Below, in pieces: positions 1 through 5,341 of a DNA stretch of 5,341 nucleotides. The DNA lies in NCBI GenBank assembly GCA_937894825.1, contig CALCQT010000540.1, forward strand, positions 1 to 5,341. The letters run 5' to 3'. The first letter of the stretch is position 1. Each line of letters begins with the position of its first letter. The position numbers were made by a program, and so were the translations under genes. The DNA is from an uncultured Anaerolineaceae bacterium. Its GTDB lineage: Bacteria; Chloroflexota; Anaerolineae; Anaerolineales; Anaerolineaceae. A model generated the notes under the pieces. It was not told where the DNA came from and made no database searches. It saw nothing but the letters and a program-made list of their open reading frames with translations.

Positions 1-438
1 ATTATGGCTGCCATCCACCTGAACGGGTGTGACCTGCCCTTCCAGGGTCGTCGGGGAAGCTTGTCCTTTGGTCAGACCATAGATCTGGTTGTCATGCACA
101 AAATGGGTGATGTCCACATTGCGCCGGATGTTGTGAATGAAATGGTTCCCGCCCTCGCCATAGGAATCCCCATCGCCGGTATTCACGATAACCTTGAGAT
201 TGTTGTTGGCAATCTTCGCCGCCACTGCCGCCGGCAGGGAACGCCCGTGCAGTCCGCAGAAGGCATTTCCACTCAGATATTGCGGTGTTTTCGCTGCCTG
301 CCCAATCCCGGCCGCCAGCAGCACATCCTGTGGACGTAAATCCAGCTCTGTCAGCGCTGCCTTCAGGCAATCCAAAATGGAAAAGTTACCACAGCCCGGG
401 CACCAGGCTGTTTCGTACGTAGAAAAATTATCTGTCAT
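1..438 (-). CDS. korB: 2-oxoacid:ferredoxin oxidoreductase, beta subunit (partial, C-terminus outside window)
   Basis: This is the thiamine diphosphate-binding subunit of a cytoplasmic 2-oxoacid:ferredoxin oxidoreductase, which converts a 2-oxoacid and CoA to acyl-CoA and CO2 and passes electrons to ferredoxin. The first 146 codons are visible. They show WCPGCGN (residues 12-18, iron-sulfur ligands Cys13 and Cys16), [10 protein letters not shown] (62-71), the TPP/Mg motif [12 protein letters not shown] (88-99), RRNVDIT (105-111), and [15 protein letters not shown] (116-130). Family members are about 280-300 residues, so roughly half is missing at the left edge. The ATG at 438-436 overlaps the stop of the upstream alpha gene as ATGA, and a GGAGG sits 7 nt before it, so translation is probably coupled. 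The cysteine expected in the 'GIGC' motif is Gln47 here (GIGQ, 44-47). The substrate cannot be read from the sequence; 2-oxoglutarate, pyruvate or branched-chain oxoacids are all possible, so the symbol is provisional. Confidence 0.93.
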   Translation of the reverse strand, partial: MTDNFSTYETAWCPGCGNFSILDCLKAALTELDLRPQDVLLAAGIGQAAKTPQYLSGNAFCGLHGRSLPAAVAAKIANNNLKVIVNTGDGDSYGEGGNHFIHNIRRNVDITHFVHDNQIYGLTKGQASPTTLEGQVTPVQVDGSHN

Positions 439-2114
439 TTCTTCACCTCCGCAAGAACGCCCTGCACAATTTCACGAGCCATGATCTGGCGTCCGTCATA
501 TTTCAAAATATTGGCAGAAACCGTGATGCCGGTGGTTTCGCGGATCAAGCCGGCCAGTTGCCCGGTGGCGTTCTGCTCAATATTGATGATCCGCTTGGCC
601 TGGGCGGCATGTTTCCGCAGCAAACGTTCCGGCAGCGGGAAAACATCCCCAAAAACCAATGCAGCAGTCTTTCCCGCAGCAGTTCCTTTCCCTTCGTTCA
701 GCAATTTCACCGCTTCTTCAGTCGGGCCGTAGGTCGATCCCCAACCGATCAGTAAGGTTTCGAAGTCTTCCGCGCCGATGAAATCCGGTTCCAGCAATTC
801 CTCTTTTAATTTCTCCAATTTCTTCATGCGCTTATCCATCATCCGCTGGCGCATATCAGCCGATTCCGTGATCCAGCCGCGCTCGTCATGCTCGTCACTG
901 TCAACAATGACCAGATGTTCGGATTGGCCAGGCAGCAGACGCGGTGAAATGCCGTCGTCGGTAAACCGGTAGCGCAGATACTCACCCTTGATCCCGGACG
1001 GATCTGCCGGTTCGACCCGTTCAATCTTCTCCCATTCAAAAGGCGCAACGGTCGCGGAAGCGTCCGCCAGGTATTGATCGGTCAGGATAATGATCGGAAT
1101 CTGGTATTTCTCGGCCAGATTCAACGCGCGGACTGTTTGCGTGAAGGCGTCGGCATGATGCCGCAGACCGATCACCATACGGGGAAACTCTCCCTGGGAA
1201 GCCGAAATGACAAATTTCAGGTCGCTCTGTTCCGTGCGCGTCGGCAAGCCCGTCACCGGTCCCGGACGCTGCGCATCCACGACCACCAGCGGAATCTCCA
1301 TCATCCCAGCCAAGCCAAGCGCTTCAACTTTCAGGGAAAAACCGCCGCCGGAAGTGCCTGTCATGGCGCGTGCGCCGGCAAAAGAGGCGCCGATGGCCAT
1401 ATTAATCCCCGCGATCTCATCCTCAGCCTGTTCCACCACAATCTCAGCCGGGCCGCTTTTTTCAGCCAGATATTCCATAATCGAAGTGGACGGAGACATG
1501 GGATAAGCCGAGTAAAATTTCAGCCCGGCCGCCAGCGCGCCCAAGGCCAGCGCCTTGTTGCCCGAAAGAATCATCCAATCCGCAAAGGGACCTTCCAAAT
1601 GCGGAAAGCGTTCTTCCACCGCGTTGAAACCTTCCTGGAGCGCCTGAATGTTCACCGGAATATACTGTTCTTTGACCGACTCCCGCAGCACAGGCTCGAC
1701 CAGGTCCAGCCCGGTGGCGAACAATTTCAGAATCGCGCCGACGGCGATGCTGCCGGTGACGTTCGGATTTCCGATGGTACGCGCCATCTCAGCCATGGGC
1801 AGCTGAATGGCACGCGGATCATCAATCGCCAGTTTTGTGTCACACAGGATGAATCCTGTCTCATTCAGTTTGTCCCGATGCAGCCGGACAGTTTCTTCAT
1901 TCAGCGCGATGATACCATCTAGCTGGTCACTGTGCGAACGCACCACCTCCGTGCCGAACCGGATGGTGGAGAAGTTATGACCGCCACGCACGCGGGACAT
2001 AAAATCCCGCATGGTAAACACACTGTATCCAGAACGTTTCAGCGTTTTTTCCAGCACAGCAGCCGTTGTTTCAATCCCCTGGCCGGCGGCTCCGCCAATT
2101 AAGAGGTTATACAT
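435..2114 (-). CDS. korA: 2-oxoacid:ferredoxin oxidoreductase, fused gamma-alpha subunit
   Basis: This is the large subunit of the same cytoplasmic enzyme, 559 residues, a normal length for fused gamma-alpha forms. The gamma domain fills about residues 1-175, with GGAAGQG (7-13), SRVRGGHN (40-47) and [13 protein letters not shown] (116-128). The alpha domain follows, with YPMSPST (204-210, where relatives have YPITPST), EQAEDE (228-233), TSGGGFSL (254-261) and the strongly conserved stretch [11 protein letters not shown] followed by RTEQSDL (282-299). A C-terminal transketolase-like domain carries [15 protein letters not shown] at roughly 453-468. The start at 2114-2112 is chosen because GGGAGG lies 7 nt upstream (2127-2122) and the N-terminus begins directly with the gamma-domain first strand. 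The stop TGA (437-435) overlaps the beta start. No ferredoxin-like delta domain is present in the visible sequence. Promoter candidates lie in 2230-2313. Assignment to the family is secure; the exact substrate is not. Confidence 0.96.
   Translation of the reverse strand: MYNLLIGGAAGQGIETTAAVLEKTLKRSGYSVFTMRDFMSRVRGGHNFSTIRFGTEVVRSHSDQLDGIIALNEETVRLHRDKLNETGFILCDTKLAIDDPRAIQLPMAEMARTIGNPNVTGSIAVGAILKLFATGLDLVEPVLRESVKEQYIPVNIQALQEGFNAVEERFPHLEGPFADWMILSGNKALALGALAAGLKFYSAYPMSPSTSIMEYLAEKSGPAEIVVEQAEDEIAGINMAIGASFAGARAMTGTSGGGFSLKVEALGLAGMMEIPLVVVDAQRPGPVTGLPTRTEQSDLKFVISASQGEFPRMVIGLRHHADAFTQTVRALNLAEKYQIPIIILTDQYLADASATVAPFEWEKIERVEPADPSGIKGEYLRYRFTDDGISPRLLPGQSEHLVIVDSDEHDERGWITESADMRQRMMDKRMKKLEKLKEELLEPDFIGAEDFETLLIGWGSTYGPTEEAVKLLNEGKGTAAGKTAALVFGDVFPLPERLLRKHAAQAKRIINIEQNATGQLAGLIRETTGITVSANILKYDGRQIMAREIVQGVLAEVKK
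446..450 (-). promoter_or_regulatory. Shine-Dalgarno site of the beta subunit, inside the end of the alpha gene
   Basis: GGAGG on the minus strand, 7 nt before the ATG at 438, lies within the last codons of the alpha gene. Together with the ATGA stop-start overlap it fixes the beta start and indicates coupled, roughly equimolar synthesis of the two subunits. Confidence 0.85.
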
Positions 2115-2121
2115 AAACTTT

Positions 2122-2127
2122 CCTCCC
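2122..2127 (-). promoter_or_regulatory. Shine-Dalgarno site of the alpha subunit
   Basis: GGGAGG (within AAAGGGAGGAAAG on the minus strand) stands 7 nt before the ATG at 2114 and supports that start. Confidence 0.85.
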
Positions 2128-2148
2128 TTTGTTAGTTCAATCTGATTG

Positions 2149-2173
2149 CCGCGGCGGATATACCCGACCGCGG
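2149..2173 (-). repeat. G+C-rich stem-loop in the korAB leader
   Basis: On the minus strand CCGCGG-T-CGG pairs with CCG-CCGCGG around the loop GTATAT, giving a 9-bp stem with one bulged T. It lies about 20 nt upstream of the ribosome binding site, inside the predicted 5' untranslated region. There is no following run of T, so it is not an ordinary intrinsic terminator. A second, weaker pairing (GGATC/GATCC, 2172-2189) shares two bases with its base and would compete with it. Its role is unknown; mRNA protection or leader regulation are possible. Confidence 0.6.
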
Positions 2174-2194
2174 ATCAATCCTTGGATCCTGGCT

Positions 2195-2230
2195 CAACTG
2201 GAACCAGGGTTGTATTTACAACTGGTTCCA
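2195..2230. promoter_or_regulatory. Operator-like repeat at the korAB transcription start
   Basis: TGGAACCA (2199-2206) and TGGTTCCA (2223-2230) form an 8-bp inverted repeat. Inside it GTTGT (2209-2213) and ACAAC (2218-2222) also pair around ATTT. The same sequence can be read as two direct copies of CAACTGGWWCCA (2195-2206 and 2219-2230) with a 24-bp period, since the two differ only at the central AA/TT. The right copy touches the last base of the predicted -10 box, and the predicted start of transcription (about 2223) falls inside the repeat. That is a classical position for a repressor operator. The regulator is not in view, and the sequence does not let me name its family. Confidence 0.55.
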
Positions 2231-2238
2231 TTATAACA
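2230..2238 (-). promoter_or_regulatory. Extended -10 promoter, proximal candidate for korAB
   Basis: The minus strand reads TGTTATAAT, which is a perfect TATAAT with the TGn extension. No good -35 box lies 16-18 bp upstream (GATCCA at 17 bp), as is tolerated in extended -10 promoters. A start near 2223 would give a leader of about 110 nt before the alpha ATG. Confidence 0.55.
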
Positions 2239-2284
2239 AGCACAGCGCAAAATGGATCGGGATTATGAAAGGATCCGCTTGCAT

Positions 2285-2313
2285 CTTAAAATACCGCAGA
2301 CCGCTCACGTCAA
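2285..2313 (-). promoter_or_regulatory. Distal candidate promoter for korAB
   Basis: On the minus strand TTGACG (2313-2308, 5 of 6 to the -35 consensus) is followed after 17 bp by TTTAAG (2290-2285, 4 of 6 to the -10 consensus). The spacing is ideal but the -10 is poor, so this is weaker evidence than the extended -10 element downstream. Confidence 0.35.
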
Positions 2314-2319
2314 CGGCAT

Positions 2320-2340
2320 GAAATTTCGGAAAGAAATTTC
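2320..2340. repeat. A+T-rich stem-loop between the membrane gene and korAB
   Basis: GAAATTTC (2320-2327) and GAAATTTC (2333-2340) are each self-complementary and pair with each other around the 5-nt loop GGAAA. An outer GGCAT (2315-2319) can pair with ATGCC (2353-2357) if 12 nt are bulged out. There is no T-run after it in the direction of the membrane gene, so I do not call it a terminator. Function unknown. Confidence 0.5.
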
Positions 2341-2368
2341 GATTCCGCTGATATGCCATTCAATCCGG

Positions 2369-2418
2369 CAATTGCTGAATTTGAATTCTTCGAGAGAAAA
2401 TCAGGATTCAGCGAATTG
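2369..2418. repeat. Long inverted repeat enclosing the stop codon of the membrane protein gene
   Basis: CAATTGCTGAAT (2369-2380) pairs with ATTCAGCGAATTG (2406-2418), 12 pairs with one bulged base. The 25-nt loop holds a small inner TTCT/AGAA stem. The stop codon of the membrane protein gene (2410-2408) lies in one arm. It could be the folded 3' end of that mRNA, but no T-run follows it on the minus strand, so intrinsic termination is not shown. Confidence 0.5.
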
Positions 2419-4645
2419 ATCTCGCACAAGGAGAGAATGGCTGGCTTGCGGTCACCAACTTTTTTCTGAGCACAAAAAATCCGATGATCAAAATGACTAA
2501 TAACAAACTAAATAATTCCGACACGATCTGGGCCGTCGTTTTCTGATACCAGACTTGGATAGTCCCTTGGCGGATATCCGGATCTATTTCTACGGAGGTT
2601 AGTCCATGCGGCCCCTGGCTCACAGGCAAGCGCTGCTCGCCATATTCCTCCGTGAGAAGGCAGGCACGATAACCGGTGTAATACAGAAGTGGTATTTCAA
2701 CGGTGATTTTTTGGGAATGCACTTTCTGAAGCTCAAAATCGAGTGAAAAACGAAGTCCGTTCCGATCAAATGAACGTGTCGAGAAATCCGGAACAGAAGC
2801 GAGCTCCGTATTTTTATTTTTGTCTATAAAATCGCCATTTGCCCGCAGCGGAAGCCATTCAGCCCCGGAAATCCGGTTATCTTCCAGGCGAAAATCTTCC
2901 GAGGGATAAATGTTATAGCGAACAACATCCGTCAATAATGGAAGAGAACCAGCCACACAGACAATCAATGTCGTCAGGATAACGATCTTATGCTTTCGCC
3001 GGAACAGGGATTCCCACAGAAAACCGGCCACAGCTGAAAAGCAGCACATCGGGATCATCAGCAGCCGCCAGGGGAATTGGATCCGGTTATACAGCCAGGC
3101 AAACCGTTCCCATGGAAAAATGTTGGTGCTCGCACATAAAAACAGAACGCCAATAGCAACCAGAATTGTCGAAAATCGGAAAATCCCGCCCTGCATTTTA
3201 TTGCGTTTCGCAAGGAAAGGGAATACAAACGGAACCAGCAGCAAAGGATAACCGAAATACAGCCGTTGAAAGATATTCGTAAAACGAATGAATCCGGAGA
3301 AAATCTCCGGGAGCGTCAATAAATAAACAGGATTGATCGCATTTTGTTGCGTGGAAAACAAGAAGTCGGCCTTAACCGGATTCATTAATACCTGTTCAAG
3401 CATGGGGACCCAGAAAAACGCGCTCAATCCAAGAGTCAGCAAAAAAGCCCTGAAAAGACCCCAAAATATTTCCCGATTCTTCGGAAGACGGTCAAAATAT
3501 AAAATGAGTATGAGTAAAACCGTAATCCCGGCAATCGCAACGCTGATCAGGTGCGAGAGGATCAATCCGGTGAATCCAGCGGCAAGGATACGCCACCACG
3601 CCAGTTCATGATTCAGGATCCCGTAGAGTCCCCAACAAATGAGCGGCAGGAACACAAAAGCCAGTACTTCACTCAACGCGCCGCGATAATAAATGGCAAT
3701 CAAGCGATACGCAGCCAAACCGTAAAAAGTCGCGGATACCAAGCCGGCAAAGCGCGATTTTGAAGTCCGGCTGACAAATAAATACATTGTCAAAACAGTG
3801 AAAAAATTTAGAAAAATTGTGAAAATTTTATACGCCGGGATGATTCCGAATCCAAGGATACGAAGGAGTGCAGGAAAATATAAAAAGTAATCGGGATAAT
3901 ATAACCCGGCCCCATATCCATAATCACCAAGCGTATAGAGATGGATCCTGGCAGGGAAATATCCGCTCAGCAAACTTTCATGAATCCCTTCAATTCGCAT
4001 CAAATGGAAAAACAAATCGGTCGACTGCAAAAAGCCCGGATGGAATAACGGAGCGGAAATGATCAATGTCAATAATAGCAGATAGAGAAACGTTTTCTCG
4101 CTTGCGGGATTACTGAATCTGCCAAACATGGTTTTATCCCGTTTGGGAAAACAAAAACGCAAAATCAGAATCAGGTAGAGTGCCAATAAGCAAATTGTCC
4201 GGACCAAATGTCTGAGAATGTTCTCTTTTGAAATGACCCAATCCGAAGAAATTCGCAAATATTCAATGCGGAATTCATTATCCGATTGAAAATAGTAAAC
4301 CCCAAATCGAACGTCTGCGAGAGGATTTTCAATAACGATATTTACTATATCGTTCAGTTCGCCGGTATTGAATGTGTCGGTCAGCCAGATTTCATCGCCC
4401 AGGAAAATCACATATCCGTTGTGGTCATCCTCATTAATACCGGAAAAAGTGATCCGATATTCCCCCTTGGTTAATTGAAACATAGCCGTAATCGGATGAT
4501 TTCCCGTACTATCAGATTCCAAAGAAAAAGACCGATGAACCGGGACAGTCTGGTCAAAAGAAAATAGGTCGCGATTGATTAAAATGAATAATGCACAAAA
4601 GAAAATGGTGAAACCAGTGAAAAACCAAACAGCTTTTTTCTCCAT
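2408..4645 (-). CDS. Polytopic membrane protein, YfhO / PTPS-related GT-C-like family
   Basis: A 745-residue integral membrane protein with an N-terminal anchor (about 5-23), an extracytoplasmic beta-rich segment (about 27-135), a second helix (about 147-166), a multi-helix core (about 185-570), an outside C-terminal domain (about 575-705) and a last helix (about 709-727) with a basic cytoplasmic tail. Core motifs are STDLFFHLMRIEGI (208-221), with the Asp-x3-His arrangement after the first core helix, GYFPARI (228-234), YYPDYFLYFPA (249-259), AYRLIAIYYRGALSE (312-326) and LILSHLIS (361-368). The outer domain has GAEWLPL (594-600) and VEIPLLYYTGYRACL (649-663), as in YfhO-type proteins. Databases often label this core '6-pyruvoyl-tetrahydropterin synthase-related', a misleading name. 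GT-C-like proteins of this layout are thought to move sugars from lipid carriers on the outer face of the membrane, but acceptor and donor are unknown here. The start ATG follows a G-rich ribosome site. Its base composition is visibly more A+T-rich than the korAB genes. Confidence 0.85.
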   Translation of the reverse strand: MEKKAVWFFTGFTIFFCALFILINRDLFSFDQTVPVHRSFSLESDSTGNHPITAMFQLTKGEYRITFSGINEDDHNGYVIFLGDEIWLTDTFNTGELNDIVNIVIENPLADVRFGVYYFQSDNEFRIEYLRISSDWVISKENILRHLVRTICLLALYLILILRFCFPKRDKTMFGRFSNPASEKTFLYLLLLTLIISAPLFHPGFLQSTDLFFHLMRIEGIHESLLSGYFPARIHLYTLGDYGYGAGLYYPDYFLYFPALLRILGFGIIPAYKIFTIFLNFFTVLTMYLFVSRTSKSRFAGLVSATFYGLAAYRLIAIYYRGALSEVLAFVFLPLICWGLYGILNHELAWWRILAAGFTGLILSHLISVAIAGITVLLILILYFDRLPKNREIFWGLFRAFLLTLGLSAFFWVPMLEQVLMNPVKADFLFSTQQNAINPVYLLTLPEIFSGFIRFTNIFQRLYFGYPLLLVPFVFPFLAKRNKMQGGIFRFSTILVAIGVLFLCASTNIFPWERFAWLYNRIQFPWRLLMIPMCCFSAVAGFLWESLFRRKHKIVILTTLIVCVAGSLPLLTDVVRYNIYPSEDFRLEDNRISGAEWLPLRANGDFIDKNKNTELASVPDFSTRSFDRNGLRFSLDFELQKVHSQKITVEIPLLYYTGYRACLLTEEYGEQRLPVSQGPHGLTSVEIDPDIRQGTIQVWYQKTTAQIVSELFSLLLVILIIGFFVLRKKLVTASQPFSPCARSIR

Positions 4646-4654
4646 TTATTTCAT

Positions 4655-4659
4655 CCCCC
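4655..4659 (-). promoter_or_regulatory. Atypical G-rich ribosome binding site of the membrane protein gene
   Basis: The minus strand reads GGGGTGGGGG ending 9 nt before the ATG at 4645. It lacks a clean AGGAGG core, so initiation may be weak. A small hairpin (CCCGT/ACGGG, 4662-4676) abuts it. No better start with a stronger site is seen nearby. Confidence 0.45.
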
Positions 4660-4678
4660 ACCCCGTGCAGAACGGGAA

Positions 4679-4706
4679 ATTTTAATACCTGATCAGTAAA
4701 TGGAAA
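4679..4706 (-). promoter_or_regulatory. Candidate promoter of the membrane protein gene
   Basis: On the minus strand TTTCCA (4706-4701, 4 of 6 to the -35 consensus) is followed after 16 bp by TAAAAT (4684-4679, 5 of 6 to the -10 consensus). A start near 4672 would give a leader of roughly 27 nt. The 8-bp palindrome CTGATCAG (4689-4696) lies in the spacer and could be an operator half. The region is A+T-rich, so chance matches are likely. Confidence 0.3.
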
Positions 4707-4720
4707 TAATATTTACCATT
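4699..4720. repeat. A+T-rich stem-loop upstream of the membrane protein gene
   Basis: AATGG-AAAT (4699-4707) pairs with ATTT-a-CCATT (4711-4720), 9 pairs with one bulged A and a 3-nt loop. It overlaps the candidate -35 box of the membrane protein promoter, so a regulatory site is possible, but so is chance in A+T-rich DNA. Confidence 0.35.
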
Positions 4721-4774
4721 GGGTCGGACAAATGTCTTCCGGAATAACCTGAAATAAAGCTTCCTTCCAATTAT

Positions 4775-4794
4775 ACCTGTCGCCGGCGACAGGT
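4775..4794. repeat. Perfect 20-bp palindrome
   Basis: ACCTGTCGCC is followed immediately by its exact reverse complement GGCGACAGGT. As a transcript it would fold into an 8-bp stem with a CCGG tetraloop. It is G+C-rich within A+T-rich surroundings and no T-run follows on either strand. It may be a dispersed intergenic palindromic repeat, or a dimeric regulator site placed between the two divergent genes. Confidence 0.75.
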
Positions 4795-4908
4795 TCATTT
4801 GCAATTCATAATATCCGGTAGTCTAGCATATAAAAACTTGCCTTGTATGCCGAAAGGAACCCGCCCCATATTTCAAATAGCGAATCATAATCCTGAAGTT
4901 TTTGTTTT

Positions 4909-4920
4909 ACAGGCGCCTGT
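4909..4920. repeat. Perfect 12-bp palindrome
   Basis: ACAGGC followed by GCCTGT is an exact palindrome. It carries the same ACAGG and CCTGT words as the 20-bp palindrome 115 bp to the left, but in the opposite order. Meaning unknown. Confidence 0.5.
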
Positions 4921-5121
4921 TGCATCCAGGAGGCGGGCAATTGGAACTATTTGGGTCACAAATTCGTTTTCAGAATACAATAGGTAAAGATGCGTTTTCG
5001 TTCTGTGTCTACGCAAAGCCAGGACCCATAAAGCTCGAGAACCTTTTGTTATTTTTTATAAAGAAGTCTTTTTTGAGAAACACACGATATTTTCGAAGCA
5101 CAAACCTGTTTTCGAATTACC

Positions 5122-5126
5122 GGGAG
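5122..5126 (+). promoter_or_regulatory. Shine-Dalgarno site of the lipoprotein gene
   Basis: GGGAG stands 7 nt before the ATG at 5134 and selects this frame over the overlapping open frame that runs to 5231. I find no convincing -35/-10 pair for this gene; the A+T-rich stretch 5041-5092 is the likely promoter zone. Confidence 0.6.
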
Positions 5127-5133
5127 AAAAAAT

Positions 5134-5341
5134 ATGAAAACGAAAATCCTGATAACCCTGATCCTGACTGTTCTTCTCAGCAGTTGCGTCACACAAGCCG
5201 GCGCCCCGCAAACCGGAACCATTTCCGTTGAACAGGTGCAGTCCTGGGCCAAACAAACGGTCGAGGCACTTTCATCCACACCGTCACCCACGACAACATC
5301 CGCCACAACTGTTCCGACTTCAAACAGTATCGCTATCCGGC
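5134..5341 (+). CDS. Predicted surface lipoprotein (partial, C-terminus outside window)
   Basis: The first 69 codons of an exported lipoprotein. The N-terminus MKTKILITLILTVLLSSC has two lysines, a hydrophobic stretch and a lipobox LSSC, so Cys18 should become the lipidated first residue after signal peptidase II cleavage. The next residue is Val19. After a short segment with a possible helix (SVEQVQSWAKQTVEAL, 31-46) comes a Ser/Thr/Pro-rich spacer (about 47-65, STPSPTTTSATT and on), as is common between the lipid anchor and a folded extracellular domain. That domain is beyond the right edge, so function cannot be assigned: binding proteins of transporters, Ig-like surface proteins and peptidases all use this arrangement. 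The gene is transcribed away from the membrane protein gene. Start supported by GGGAG 7 nt upstream. Confidence 0.85.
   Translation, partial: MKTKILITLILTVLLSSCVTQAGAPQTGTISVEQVQSWAKQTVEALSSTPSPTTTSATTVPTSNSIAIR

Larger units (their letters stand above)
4646..5133. other. Divergent intergenic region, A+T-rich, no convincing gene
   Basis: This 488-bp stretch separates the divergent membrane protein and lipoprotein genes. It holds the palindromes and promoter candidate listed separately. I see no tRNA, rRNA, CRISPR array or insertion sequence. Open frames here are short, start with TTG and lack ribosome sites. One of them, on the plus strand around 4923-5040, reads rather protein-like (for example FGSQIRF and DAFSFCVYAKPG) and could be a decayed gene remnant, but it has no proper start and runs out of frame into the lipoprotein gene. 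Confidence 0.6.

Noticed and set aside
4..339. Plus-strand open frame of 111 codons opposite the beta subunit gene
   Set aside because: Antisense to a highly conserved thiamine diphosphate-binding gene, no ribosome site and no recognisable motif.
1074..1922. Plus-strand open frame of 282 codons opposite the alpha subunit gene
   Set aside because: It lies entirely antisense to a gene with clear family motifs; its translation is rich in Arg, Gln and His with no recognisable domain, as expected from the shadow of a G+C-rich coding strand.
2320..2340. GAAATTTC stem-loop as an intrinsic terminator of the membrane protein gene
   Set aside because: On the minus strand the stem is followed by CATGCCGTTGACG, with no T-run, and the stem is A+T-rich; these do not meet the pattern of an intrinsic terminator.
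4646..4654. Two-codon open frame ATG AAA TAA directly before and in frame with the membrane protein start
   Set aside because: Its ATG directly abuts the G-rich ribosome site with no spacing, so initiation there is unlikely; it is more simply part of the spacer before the true start.
4775..4794. The 20-bp palindrome as an intrinsic terminator
   Set aside because: No gene on either strand ends nearby, since both neighbours are transcribed away from it, and no T-run follows on either side.
4902..5231. Plus-strand open frame of 109 codons overlapping the lipoprotein start in another frame
   Set aside because: It begins with TTG without a ribosome site, and its last third overlaps the well-supported signal peptide of the lipoprotein. 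Only its first part is kept as a low-interest possible remnant.
5049..5306. Minus-strand open frame of 85 codons opposite the lipoprotein gene
   Set aside because: It is antisense to the lipoprotein signal peptide and spacer, and no ribosome site or domain is visible.

Overview
The window carries three protein-coding loci plus a 5'-truncated-from-view start of a fourth. On the minus strand from the left edge lie the two subunits of a 2-oxoacid:ferredoxin oxidoreductase: a fused gamma-alpha subunit (2114 to 435) followed by the thiamine-diphosphate-binding beta subunit (438 running off the left edge). Further right, also on the minus strand, is a 745-residue polytopic membrane protein of the YfhO / 'PTPS-related' GT-C-like group (4645 to 2408). 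At the right edge a lipoprotein gene begins on the plus strand at 5134 and is cut by the window.

The host looks like an anaerobic or microaerobic bacterium. The oxidoreductase with a fused gamma-alpha subunit and a short beta subunit is typical of ferredoxin-based 2-oxoacid metabolism. The lipoprotein, with a short signal peptide, LSSC lipobox and a Thr/Pro/Ser-rich spacer, is of a style I associate with Anaerolineae (Chloroflexota). The membrane protein family occurs in both Chloroflexota and Firmicutes. I therefore favour Chloroflexota/Anaerolineae, but this is an inference from protein style, not a proof.

Layout: 1-438 korB-like (partial); 435-2114 korA-like, translationally coupled to it through an ATGA overlap; 2115-2407 intergenic, with two candidate promoters for the oxidoreductase operon, an operator-like inverted repeat on the transcription start and several stem-loops; 2408-4645 membrane protein; 4646-5133 an A+T-rich divergent intergenic region containing a perfect 20-bp palindrome and a perfect 12-bp palindrome; 5134-5341 start of a lipoprotein.

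The two oxidoreductase genes make one enzyme. I see no functional link between it and the membrane protein; the 293-bp gap with its own promoter signals argues for separate transcription. The divergent pair (membrane protein and lipoprotein) both concern the cell envelope, but nothing in the sequence shows that they work together. I did not find a clearly new multi-gene system. The most unusual points are the operator-like repeat on the oxidoreductase promoter, the loss of an expected cluster cysteine in the beta subunit, the extra extracytoplasmic domain ahead of the GT-C-like core, and the perfect 20-bp palindrome.
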